DNA of 64,000 nt from Rhizobiaceae bacterium (lineage in GTDB: Bacteria; Pseudomonadota; Alphaproteobacteria; Rhizobiales; Rhizobiaceae). The DNA lies in contig JAHBYY010000015.1 of assembly GCA_019635715.1 (NCBI GenBank), positions 1-64,000 on the forward strand. The letters are read 5' to 3'. The notes below the pieces were generated by a model that was not told the origin of the DNA, did not search any database, and saw nothing but the letters and a program-made list of their open reading frames with translations. Of this stretch, positions 1 to 10,000 are shown piece after piece. Numbering within the stretch: the first letter of the stretch is position 1; each line of letters opens with the position of its first letter. Position numbers and translations under genes: made by a program.

Positions 1-2
1 GC

Positions 3-311
3 GACGAACTCGAAGCCCTCAACCGCATCGTCACCGCCTATCTGGAATTCGCGGAGCTTCAGGCCATGAATCGCAAGCCCATGGCGATGCGCGATTGGGT
101 GGGGAAGCTGGACGATTTCCTGAAGCTGAGCGACCGCGAGGTTCTCACGCATGCAGGGCGCGTCACCGCCGAGATGGCGAAGCTGAAGGGCGAACAGGAA
201 TTCGACCGCTGGCATGCCCGTGCGATCGAGGAGCCCACCGCGGTTGAGCGGCATTTCTCCGAGGCACTGGTCAAGACGAAGGCGCTGGAAAAGGGCGTGA
301 AGCGGAAATGA
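3..311 (+). CDS. RhuM family protein, C-terminal end (partial)
   Basis: The reading frame is open from the window edge, so only about the last 102 residues are present; the first in-frame ATG, at 66, is internal. The visible part has the typical RhuM tail: a helix reading LNRIVTAYLEFAELQA, then a KPMAMRDWVGKLDDFL segment, then a charged helical end. RhuM proteins are often found beside type I restriction genes and in pathogenicity islands, and their biochemical role is not established. The stop codon overlaps the start of the helicase gene by four bases (ATGA), so the two are probably translationally coupled. The missing upstream DNA may hold methyltransferase or specificity genes. Confidence 0.75.
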   Translation, partial: DELEALNRIVTAYLEFAELQAMNRKPMAMRDWVGKLDDFLKLSDREVLTHAGRVTAEMAKLKGEQEFDRWHARAIEEPTAVERHFSEALVKTKALEKGVKRK

Positions 312-2353
312 CGAGCCACATCCCCTCCGTCTCCGTCACCTACGCGCGCAACGGCAATTCGACCAAGGCCAACGAACTCGGCATGCGCACCATGCAGGAG
401 CGCGCCTATGAGCGGCGCGGCGAGCAGTATCTGCTGATCAAGTCGCCGCCGGCCTCGGGCAAGAGCCGGGCGCTGATGTTCATCGCGCTCGACAAGCTTG
501 CAAACCAGGGCTTGAAGCAGGCCATCGTCGTGGTGCCGGAGCGGTCGATCGGCGCCAGCTTCAATGACGAGCCGCTGAGCAGGTTCGGCTTCTGGGCGGA
601 CTGGACGGTGGAGCCGCGCTGGAACCTCTGCAACGCTCCGGGCAGCGATGGCGGCAAGGTCAATTCCGTAGGCACCTTTCTGGCAGGCCGCGATCGCGTT
701 CTGGTCTGCACCCATGCGACCTTCCGCTTCGCCGTGGAGAAGTTCGGCGTCGAGGCCTTCGACGACCGACTGATCGCGATCGACGAGTTTCACCATGTCT
801 CGGCCAATCCGGACAACAAGCTCGGCGCGCATCTCGGCCAGTTGATCGCGCGCGACCGCGTGCATGTCGTGGCGATGACCGGCTCCTACTTCCGGGGTGA
901 TGCCGAGGCCGTGCTGTCGCCGCAGGACGAAGCCAAATTCGAGACCGTCACATACACCTATTATGAGCAGCTCAACGGCTACGACCACCTGAAGCAGCTC
1001 GACATCGGCTATTTCTTCTACACCGGCGCCTATGTCGACGACATCCTGAAGGTGCTCGACCCGACCGAGAAGACGATCATCCACATCCCGAACGTCAACG
1101 CCCGGGAGAGCACCAAGGACAAGCACAAGGAAGTCGAGCACATCATCGATGCACTCGGCGAATGGCAGGGCGCCGATCGCGAAACCGGCTTCCAGATGGT
1201 CAAGCTCGCCGACGGCCGTGTCATCCGCATAGCCGACCTTGTCGACGACGATCCGGCCAAACGCGACCGCGTGTCGGCCGCGCTGAAGGACCCGGCGCAG
1301 AAGAACAACCGCGACCATGTCGACATCATCATCGCGCTCGGCATGGCCAAGGAAGGGTTCGACTGGATCTGGTGCGAGCGTGCGCTGACGGTCGGCTACC
1401 GCGCCAGCCTGACAGAGATCGTGCAAATCATCGGGCGCGCCACGCGCGACGCTCCGGGCAAGACGCGCGCCTATTTCAGCAATCTGATCGCGGCGCCGAA
1501 TGCTTCCGACGAGGCGGTCAACGAAGCCGTCAACGACACGCTCAAGGCGATCGCCGCCAGCCTGCTGATGGAACAGGTGCTCGCGCCGCGCTTCGAGTTC
1601 AAGCCGAAGAACCCGACCAGCCAGGCAATACCCGGCTTCGACTATGGAGAGGGCGGCTACGATCCGAAGAAATGCAATGTCGGCTTCAACGAGGAGACCG
1701 GCCGCTTCCAGATCGAGATCAAGGGGCTGGTCGAGCCGAAGAGCCCGGAAGCCGCGCGCATCTGCAAGGAAGACCTGAACGAGGTCATCGCAACCTTCGT
1801 GCAGGACAAGCGTTCGGTCGAGCGCGGCCTGTTCGACGAGGAGATGGTGCCGCAGGAGTTGACGCAGGTCCGCATGGGCAAGATCATCAAGGACCGCTAT
1901 CCGGACCTCGACACCGAAGACCAGGAGGCGGTGCGCCAGCATGCGATCGCCGCGCTGAACCTGACGCAGGAGGCCAAGCGCACGCTGCTCGGCGGGTCCG
2001 ACGGCGAGCCCAAGGCGAACACGGCGTTCGTCGACGGGGTGCGCAGTTATGCCTTGAGCGTGCGGGAACTGGACATCGACCTGATCGACCAGATCAATCC
2101 GTTCGGCGAGGCGCGCGCGATCCTCGCCAAGACGCTCGGCGAGCAAAGGCTGAGGGAGATCGCCGCGATCATATCGGCCAAGCAGACGAGACTGTCGCCG
2201 GAGGAAGCCAAGGACCTCGCCATCCGCGCCGTCAGGTTCAAGAAAGAACGTGGGAAGTCACCCTCGATCGGTTCGACCGACGCCTGGGAAAAGCGCATGG
2301 CCGAGGGTGCGGCGGCTTTCGTGCGCTACAAGGACGAAGGTCGCTATGGCTGA
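308..2353 (+). CDS. SF2 DEAD/DEAH-type helicase
   Basis: A 681-residue superfamily 2 helicase. Walker A (PPASGKS) is at residues 47-53, the DEFH box at 159-162, a motif III-like MTGS at 190-193, motif V-like AKEGFDW at 347-353 and motif VI QIIGRATRD at 373-381. The remaining roughly 300 residues are helical and match no domain I can name. The layout resembles restriction-type translocases rather than RNA helicases. It lies between rhuM (4-base overlap) and a GIY-YIG nuclease gene (8-base overlap), which suggests it moves along or unwinds DNA for that nuclease. A defence or restriction role is inferred from context only. Confidence 0.85.
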   Translation: MTSHIPSVSVTYARNGNSTKANELGMRTMQERAYERRGEQYLLIKSPPASGKSRALMFIALDKLANQGLKQAIVVVPERSIGASFNDEPLSRFGFWADWTVEPRWNLCNAPGSDGGKVNSVGTFLAGRDRVLVCTHATFRFAVEKFGVEAFDDRLIAIDEFHHVSANPDNKLGAHLGQLIARDRVHVVAMTGSYFRGDAEAVLSPQDEAKFETVTYTYYEQLNGYDHLKQLDIGYFFYTGAYVDDILKVLDPTEKTIIHIPNVNARESTKDKHKEVEHIIDALGEWQGADRETGFQMVKLADGRVIRIADLVDDDPAKRDRVSAALKDPAQKNNRDHVDIIIALGMAKEGFDWIWCERALTVGYRASLTEIVQIIGRATRDAPGKTRAYFSNLIAAPNASDEAVNEAVNDTLKAIAASLLMEQVLAPRFEFKPKNPTSQAIPGFDYGEGGYDPKKCNVGFNEETGRFQIEIKGLVEPKSPEAARICKEDLNEVIATFVQDKRSVERGLFDEEMVPQELTQVRMGKIIKDRYPDLDTEDQEAVRQHAIAALNLTQEAKRTLLGGSDGEPKANTAFVDGVRSYALSVRELDIDLIDQINPFGEARAILAKTLGEQRLREIAAIISAKQTRLSPEEAKDLAIRAVRFKKERGKSPSIGSTDAWEKRMAEGAAAFVRYKDEGRYG

Positions 2354-3533
2354 GGTCGACCTCGACGAACTGAGGGCTGAACTCGACGAGTTCGCGCAGC
2401 CTGAGAAGAAGGGCGGCCGATCGGCGCGCGATGAGCGCATCATCGCCGGTTTCGAGGACATCCAGCGCTTCTACGAGAAGCACGGGCGGGCGCCGCAGCA
2501 TGGCGAGGACAACGACATCTTCGAACGGCTCTACGCAGTCCGGCTCGATCGGCTGCGGGACCTAGACGAATGCCGCGCGCTGCTTGCGCCGCTCGACCAT
2601 CAAGGGCTACTCGCCGACGGCGCTGCCGGCGCTGCCGGCGCTGCCGGCGATGACGGTGCCGAGGATGTCTGCGAGGACGACCTGTATGCCGAACTGGCCG
2701 GCGCATCCGACATCACGCAACTGCGGCATGTTAAGCCGAGCGCGGAGCGGATGGGCGCCGAAGAGGTGGCGAACCGGCAGCGCTGCGAGGACTTCGAGAC
2801 CTTCAAGCCGCTGTTCGATCGGGTGCAGGAAGAACTCGACGCCGGCATGCGCCAGTCGCGCCCATTCGAATTGAAGGCTGAAATCCGGCAAGGCAGCTGG
2901 TTCATCGTTGGCGGGCAGAAAGCCTATGTCGCGGAAGCCGGCGAGGTCTTCACCACTCCGCACGGCAGGACAGACGCCCGCCTGCGCGTGATCTTCGACA
3001 ACGGCACGGAAAGCAACATGCTGATGCGCTCGTTGCAGAGGGCGCTGAACAAGGACGATGCGGGGCGGCGCATTACCGAGCCAGTGGCAGGTCCGCTATT
3101 TTCTGGTGAGGCTGAAGAGGACGACCAAGCGGCTGGAACGATCTATGTGCTGCGCAGCAAGTCCGATCATCCACTCGTCTCAGCCAATCGGGACCTGGTT
3201 CACAAGATCGGCGTGACGAACCTCGATGTCGGACGCCGCATCGCAGGCGCGCGGCTGCAACCGACGTTTCTGATGGCTGACGTGGAGGTTGTCGCCACCT
3301 ACAAGCTTTCGAACATCAACCGGGCAAAACTGGAGAACCTGATCCACCGGGTATTCTCGCCGGCGAGGTTTGATGTGGAAGTGAAAGATCGCTTCGGGAA
3401 CGCTATAACAGCGCGTGAATGGTTCCTGGTACCGCTCTTCGTGATTGACGAAGCCGTGGAGAGGATCAAAGACGGGACCATCACAGGTTACGTCTACCAA
3501 CCTGACCGCGCGGCGCTAGTGACGTCAGCATAG
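2346..3533 (+). CDS. GIY-YIG (T5orf172-type) nuclease family protein
   Basis: A 395-residue protein. The ATG at 2346 was chosen because it overlaps the helicase stop by 8 bases; earlier starts in frame would run deep into the helicase gene. The C-terminal 130 residues carry a divergent GIY-YIG fold: IYVL at 266-269, KIGV at 287-290, arginines at 297-298 and the metal-binding glutamate candidate E330 in KLENLIH. This matches the T5orf172/Mug113 branch. The N-terminal 240 residues are acidic and helical with no clear family, and include an Ala/Gly linker near residues 91-104 encoded by a 9-bp DNA repeat. It is probably the cleaving partner of the upstream helicase. Confidence 0.75.
   Translation: MAEVDLDELRAELDEFAQPEKKGGRSARDERIIAGFEDIQRFYEKHGRAPQHGEDNDIFERLYAVRLDRLRDLDECRALLAPLDHQGLLADGAAGAAGAAGDDGAEDVCEDDLYAELAGASDITQLRHVKPSAERMGAEEVANRQRCEDFETFKPLFDRVQEELDAGMRQSRPFELKAEIRQGSWFIVGGQKAYVAEAGEVFTTPHGRTDARLRVIFDNGTESNMLMRSLQRALNKDDAGRRITEPVAGPLFSGEAEEDDQAAGTIYVLRSKSDHPLVSANRDLVHKIGVTNLDVGRRIAGARLQPTFLMADVEVVATYKLSNINRAKLENLIHRVFSPARFDVEVKDRFGNAITAREWFLVPLFVIDEAVERIKDGTITGYVYQPDRAALVTSA
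2619..2649 (+). repeat. In-frame 9-bp tandem repeat
   Basis: Three copies of GGCGCTGCC plus four further bases. They encode an Ala-Ala-Gly linker inside the GIY-YIG nuclease gene. The unit is a multiple of three, so copy-number change would alter linker length without shifting the frame. Confidence 0.8.
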
Positions 3534-3622
3534 CGGTTCGGCGCCAATCGGGTGTGACAGTGTGACTCAGGTGTGAACTCCAGGCGATGTTCGCGTCGTC
3601 AGAACGCCAGGCACACAATCCG

Positions 3623-3646
3623 ATTTGTTGGTATATTTGTTGGTAT
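3623..3646 (+). repeat. Tandem 12-bp repeat ATTTGTTGGTAT x2
   Basis: Two perfect head-to-tail copies of ATTTGTTGGTAT lie downstream of the GIY-YIG gene in AT-rich DNA. Closely spaced GGTAT-type repeats recall the arm-type binding sites of tyrosine integrases found at the ends of integrative elements. No integrase or tRNA end is visible nearby, so this reading is tentative. Confidence 0.5.
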
Positions 3647-3700
3647 CCGAGAATATCTATACAATAAAATTTAACGAAATCAATTGGTTGGTCGCATGCT

Positions 3701-3726
3701 ATGGCGCCTCTTCTGGCGCCATTTTT
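3701..3726 (+). terminator. Rho-independent terminator after the RhuM-helicase-nuclease operon
   Basis: A perfect 8-bp stem ATGGCGCC / GGCGCCAT with a TCTTCT loop, followed directly by a T-run. The orientation fits termination of the rightward operon that ends at 3533. Confidence 0.7.
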
Positions 3727-4085
3727 CCAGCTTCCGTTGCAGTTCGCTGCGCTCACGCCTTCGATCGGGCGGCCTGACCGGCCGACGGTCGGTCGCTGTT
3801 GCGGACAGTCCGGGGTCGATGCGTCTCCGCCGAGGCGCGCCGTTCCAGCCTTCTTGCTCGGTTGGCTTTCGACCCGACTGTCGCCCAGGCCTTGGTACAT
3901 GGGCTTGCGAAAGCCGTCGCTGGCGGCGCCTCGGCTGGAAGAGGACCGTCTCCCTCGCCGGGCGAAGATCCGGAGGCGGCGATCACAGGCCCCTCAAGTA
4001 AAATATTCGCATTTTATTAATTGCTTGCTAAAGCTCCGCTGCGATAAGTCGGCTAACGACGCGTCACGACAGGGAATCACCATCG

Positions 4086-7000
4086 ATGGACGACTTTCTG
4101 TTTTCTCCTGCTCCTCACCAGGGAAGCGGATCGGATCAGGCCATCGTCGATCTCGACTACGGGTTGTCGGATCGGAATACCACCGCTCAGGACGATCTGC
4201 TCCTGATCCACCATCTGGCCTCTGTCGACAAGCATGAGCCTGGCGTCACGATCCAAGGTGTGGAGGCGAACAGCAAACTCCTCCGCGTCGCCTCGGCCAC
4301 TGCCGCCGACGACGGCTCGGATCCGGTCGTCGATTCCTCGACCATGGCGAGCGCTTCCCAGATCTCGGTTTCCACGACGCAGACGACCTCATCCGGCCCG
4401 CTGCTGAGCTGGGGCGCGACCGTCACCAAGATCATCGATGGCGACACCTTCGAGGTTACATGGGATGCTGGCGACGAGCCCCCCGCCGGCCTTCTCAACC
4501 GTGTCCGCATCGCCGGCGTCGACACCAACGAGACGTCGTTCAACGAGAGTTTCTCGCTGGAGGCCAAGGCGAGACTGGCCGAGCTCCTGCCGATCGGTAC
4601 GCATGTGCGCCTCGAGGCCCAGGATCCCAACTCCCAGACGCTGAACCGCCCGGTCCGCCACGTCTTCGTCGGAACGACGAACGTCGCGGAAGTTCTGGTC
4701 CGCGAGGGTCTCGGTCTGGCCGTCAGCTATGATTTCGAGCCCGCCTATCGCGACGACTATTTCGACGCGAGCGAGTACGCGCAGATCAACAAGATCGGCA
4801 TGTGGCTGCCCGGCGCCTCGGGCGGCGACCCGGCCACCTGGCCGACCATCGAGATGATCGTCAATTACGACGCGGGCGGCGACGATGCCCTCAATCTGAA
4901 CGACGAGTACATCCAGATCCGCAACAACGGGCCGCAGGTGCTCGACCTGTCGAACTGGACCGCGCGCAGCAGCGCGCGCCTCGATGCGGCGACCATCAAG
5001 ATTCCGTTCGGCGCCATCGTCAATCCCGGCGAGACCTACCGCATCTATGTCGGACAGGGGCTCAGCACGGCAAATTCCATGTATCTCGGCCTGTCGGAGC
5101 CGCTCTTCGACAATACCGGCGACGTGGTCTATCTGCGCGACGTCAACCTCAACATCCGGGCCACGCAGTTGTGGCCAGCCGATCTTACGCGTGGGCCGGA
5201 GCAGTCGATCGTCATCGACGACGTGCAGTACGACGCGCCGGGCGATGACAACGTCAACCCCAACGGCGAATGGGTGAAGATCCGCAATGCCGGCGCTGTC
5301 ACCGTCGACCTGACCGATTGGCGCCTCAAGGACGACGGTTTCGACTACGCCTTCAAGCCCGGCGAGACGCTGGCACCCGGCCAGCAACTGACGATCTACA
5401 TCGGCAAGGGCACCGACAGCGGTACGGACCGCTACTGGGGCCAGTCGACCGGCATCCTCAACAATGACGGCCAGAAGCTGCACATCTGGACGCCGCAATC
5501 GCAGCAGGTCGACACTTTCGCCTGGGGGACGGAGACCAGCGTCGACGAAAATCCGCGCGGTGCGATCCGCATGTTCGCAAATTACGACGCGGCCGGCAAC
5601 GACACGAAGAATCCGAACGGCGAGTGGGTGTCGCTGTTGAACACCAGCGCCGGCACGATCGACATCGGCGGCTATACGCTGAAATACGCCGACAAGGTCT
5701 ATACCTTCGCGGCCGGCACGAAGCTCGACGCGGATGCCAACATGCTGGTGCGCGTCGGCAAGGGAACCGATACGGCGACGACGAAGTACTGGGGCAATAC
5801 CGGCGCCATCATGGCCAACACCAAGGGCGCGGTCGACCTGATCAACCCGACCGGTGAGACGCTGCTTCGCCATGAGTGGCCGCTGCCCTATTCGGGCGTC
5901 ACCGATTACGGCCTGGTGATCGACAAGGTGAACTACGACGCGCCAGGCAACGACGGGAAGAATCCGAACGGCGAGTGGCTGACGATCCGCAATTCCAGCC
6001 TGGCCGAGCAGAACCTGCGCAACTGGCAGATCCAGGTCGGCACCAACCAACTGAACAGCCTCGCCGACCGCGCCCTGGCGCCGGGCGAGACGATCACCGT
6101 CTACATGGGCGAGGGCAAGAACACGGCGAACACGCTCTACTGGGGCAAGACCGCCGGCATCATGAACAACGGTGGCTCGACGCCGATCAAGCTGCTGACG
6201 CCCAACCGCGAGGTGGTGGAATACCACGGCTGGGGCGTGGCCGCCGCCAACCCTCAGCAAAGTGTGTCTGCGGCGATCGACATGTCGATCAACTACGACG
6301 CGGTCGGCGACGACGCGGCCAATCCGAACGGCGAATGGGTCAACCTCGTCAACACCTCGTCGTCGACGGTGTCGCTCGACGGCTACCATCTCTACACCGA
6401 CGGCAGCACCTATGTCTTCGACAAGGACGACGTTCTGGCGGCCGGCGAGCGGATGCGGGTGTACCGCGGCACCGGCACGGACTCGGGCCTCGACCGCTAT
6501 TCGAACCTGGCCGACTTCGCAAACGAGGGCGACGAGGTCGAGCTGCGCGCCAACAATGGCGGTGTGGCCGATGTGTTCGCCTACCCGGCGACCGGCCTGA
6601 TCCCGACGCGCGGCCAGTTCGACATCGTCGACGTGAACTACGACGCGCCGGGCGACGATGCGACGAATCCGAACGGCGAGTGGATACTGCTCAAGAACAT
6701 CGGCTCGACGGCGGCCGACCTGCGCGACTGGCGCCTGCAGTACCAGACCGCCACCTTCTTCGACTTCAACGGCAGCGTCTCCGTCGCCGCCGGTGCCACC
6801 GTGAAAGTGTTCATGGGCAGCGGCGTCAACACGAGCACCGAGCTCTATTGGGGCAATGCCAGCGGCATCCTGAGCAACGCCGCCGGCTCGGTGACGTTGC
6901 AGTCGCAGTATCGCGAGACGGTCGAGACCTTCACCTGGCCCAACAAGAACGGCGGCGCGGCCGACAGGTCGATCGTCATCGACGATGTGCAGTATGACGC

Positions 7001-10000
7001 GCCGGGCGACGACAACACCAACCCCAACGGCGAGTGGATCAAGGTCCGCAACGCCGGGGCGACCACCGTCGACCTGACCGGCTGGCGCATCCGCGACGAG
7101 ATCGAGGATTACCGCTTCGCCACGGGCGAGACGCTGGCGCCCGGCCAGCAACTGACGATCTATGTCGGCAAGGGCACCGACAGCGGTACGGACCGCTACT
7201 GGGGCCAGTCGACCGGCCTGCTCAACAATGCCGGCCAGAAGCTGCACATCTGGACGCCGGACCTGGTCGAGGTCGACACCTTCGCCTGGGGGACGGAGAC
7301 CAGCGTCGACGAAAATCCGCGCGGTGCGATCCGCATGTTCGCCAATTACGACGCGGCCGGCAACGACACGAAGAATCCGAACGGCGAGTGGGTGTCGCTG
7401 TTGAACACCAGCGCCGGCACGATCGACATCGGCGGCTATACGCTGAAATACGCCGACAAGGTCTATACCTTCGCGGCCGGCACGAAGCTCGACGCGGATG
7501 CCAACATGCTGGTGCGCGTCGGCAAGGGAACCGATACGGCGACGACGAAGTACTGGGGCAATACCGGCGCCATCATGTCCAACACCAAGGGCGCGGTCGA
7601 CCTCATCAACACGAGCGGCCAGACATTGCTGCGTCATGCGTGGCCGCTGCCCTATTCGGGTGTCACCGACTACGGCCTGGTCATCGACAAGGTGAACTAC
7701 GATGCACCCGGCGACGATGCGACGAACCCGAACGGCGAGTGGCTGACGATCCGCAATTCCAGCCTGGCCGAGCAGAACCTGCGCAACTGGCAGATCCAGG
7801 TCGGCACCAACCAACTGAACAGCTTCGCCGATCGCGCCCTGGCGCCGGGCGAGATCATCACCGTCTACATGGGCAAGGGCACCAGCACGGCGAACACGCT
7901 CTACTGGGGCAAGACCGCCGGCATCATCGCCGATGACGGCTCGACGCCGATCAAGCTGCTGACGCCCAACCGCGAGGTGGTGGAATACCACGGCTGGGGC
8001 GTGGCCGCCGCCAACCCTCAGCAGAGCGTCGCCGCGGCGATCGACATGTCGATCAACTACGACGCGGTCGGCGACGACGCGGCCAATCCGAACGGCGAGT
8101 GGGTCAACCTCGTCAACACCTCGTCGTCGACGGTGTCGCTCGACGGCTACCATCTCTACACGGACGGCACGACCTATGTCTTCGACAAGGACGACGTGCT
8201 GGCGGCCGGCGAGCGGATGCGGGTCTACCGCGGCACGGGGGTCGACTCGGGCCTCGACCGCTATTCCAACCTGAACGAGTTTTCCAACACGGGCGATGAG
8301 GTCGAGCTGCGCGCCAACAATGGCGGCGTGGCCGATGTGTTCGCCTACCCGGCGACCGGCCTGATCCCGACGCGCGGCCAGTTCGACATCGTCGACGTGA
8401 ACTACGACGCGCCGGGCAACGACGCGACGAATCCGAACGGCGAGTGGATCGCGATCAAGAACATCGGCACGTCCACGGCCGACCTGCGCGACTGGCGCCT
8501 GCAGTACCAGACCGCCACCTTCTTCGACTTCAACGGCAGCGTCTCCGTCGCCGCCGGTGCCACCGTGAAAGTGTTCATGGGCAGCGGCGTCAATACGAAC
8601 AGCGAAGTCTATTGGGGCAATGCCGCCGGCATCCTGAGCAATTCCGCCGGCTCGGTGACGTTGCAGTCGCAGTATCGCGAGACGGTCGAGACCTTCACCT
8701 GGCCCAACAAGGGCGGCGGCACGAGCACGTCCAATCAGTCGATCGTCATCGACGATGTGCAGTATGACGCGCCGGGCGACGACAGCACCAACCCCAACGG
8801 CGAGTGGATCAAGGTCCGCAACGCCGGGGCGACCACCGTCGACCTGACCGGCTGGCGCATCCGCGACGAGATCGAGGATTACCGCTTCGCCACCGGCGAG
8901 ACGCTGGCGCCCGGCCAGCAACTGACGATCTATGTCGGCCAGGGTGCCGACAGCGGCACCGACCGCTACTGGGGCATGACCAGCGGCCTGCTCAACAATT
9001 CCGGGCAGAAGCTGCATATCTGGAATCCGGACCTGGTCGAGGTGGACACCTTCGCCTGGGGGACGGAGACCAGCACGAACGAGGATCCGCGCGGCGCGAT
9101 CCGCATGTTCGCCAATTACGACGCGGCCGGCAACGACACCACCAATCCGAACGGTGAGTGGGTGTCGCTGTGGAATTCGAGCGCCGGCACGATCGACATC
9201 GGCGGCTATACGCTGAAATACGCCGACAAGGTCTATACCTTCGCGGCCGGCACGCAGCTCGACGCAGACGCCAACATGCTTGTCATGGTCGGCAAGGGAA
9301 CCGATACGGCCACGACGAAATACTGGGGCAATACCGGCGGCATCATGTCCAACACCAAGGGCGCGGTCGACCTGGTGAACGCCTCGGGCGTCACCCTGCT
9401 GCGCCATGAATGGCCGCTGCCCTATTCGGGCGTCACCGACTACGGCCTGGTCATCGACAGGGTGAACTACGATGCACCCGGCGACGACGCGACGAACCCG
9501 AACGGCGAGTGGCTGACCATCCGCAATTCGAGCGCCGCCGAACAGAACCTGCGCAACTGGCAGATCCTGGTCGGCACGACCCAGCTCAACATTGTCGAGG
9601 ACCGTCCGGTCGCACCCGGCGAGACGATCACCGTCTACATGGGTACCGGGACCGACACGGCGAACACGCTCTATTGGGGCAAGACCGCTGGTATCATCGC
9701 CGATGACGGTTCGACGCCGATCCAACTGCTCGCGCCCAACCGCGAGGTCACCCAGTATCACGGCTGGGGCGTGGCGGGCACCAACGCCAAGCAGAGTGTG
9801 GCGGCGGCAATCGACATGTCGATCAACTACGACGCGGTCGGCGACGACGCGGCCAATCCGAACGGCGAGTGGGTCAACCTTGTCAACACCTCTTCGTCGA
9901 CGGTGTCGCTGGACGGCTACCATCTCTACACGGACGGCACCACCTATGTCTTCGACAAGGACGACGTGTTGGCGGCCGGCGAGCGGATGCGGGTCTATCG

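Larger units (their letters stand above)
3534..4085. other. Gene-free stretch, probable island border
   Basis: About 550 bases without a credible gene. Short open frames on both strands have no recognisable domain or convincing ribosome site. The stretch holds a tandem 12-mer (3623-3646) in an AT-rich patch, a strong hairpin terminator (3701-3726), and an AT-rich inverted repeat TAAAAT-N6-ATTTTA (3999-4016) just ahead of the giant gene. Base composition is clearly lower in GC at 3600-3690 and 3999-4030 than in the surrounding genes. Confidence 0.6.

Noticed and set aside
59..2146. 695-residue minus-strand open frame opposite the helicase
   Set aside because: The helicase on the plus strand has all family motifs; the antisense product has none.
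3684..4020. Small open frames between the nuclease gene and the giant gene
   Set aside because: No domain, low-complexity Arg/Ala/Ser content, overlapping frames on both strands and no ribosome site.
4389..9923. 1844-residue open frame on the minus strand
   Set aside because: It lies wholly opposite the lamin-tail repeats, is Arg/Val/Asp-rich without any domain, and exists only because the GC-rich repeat codons leave no stops on the other strand.
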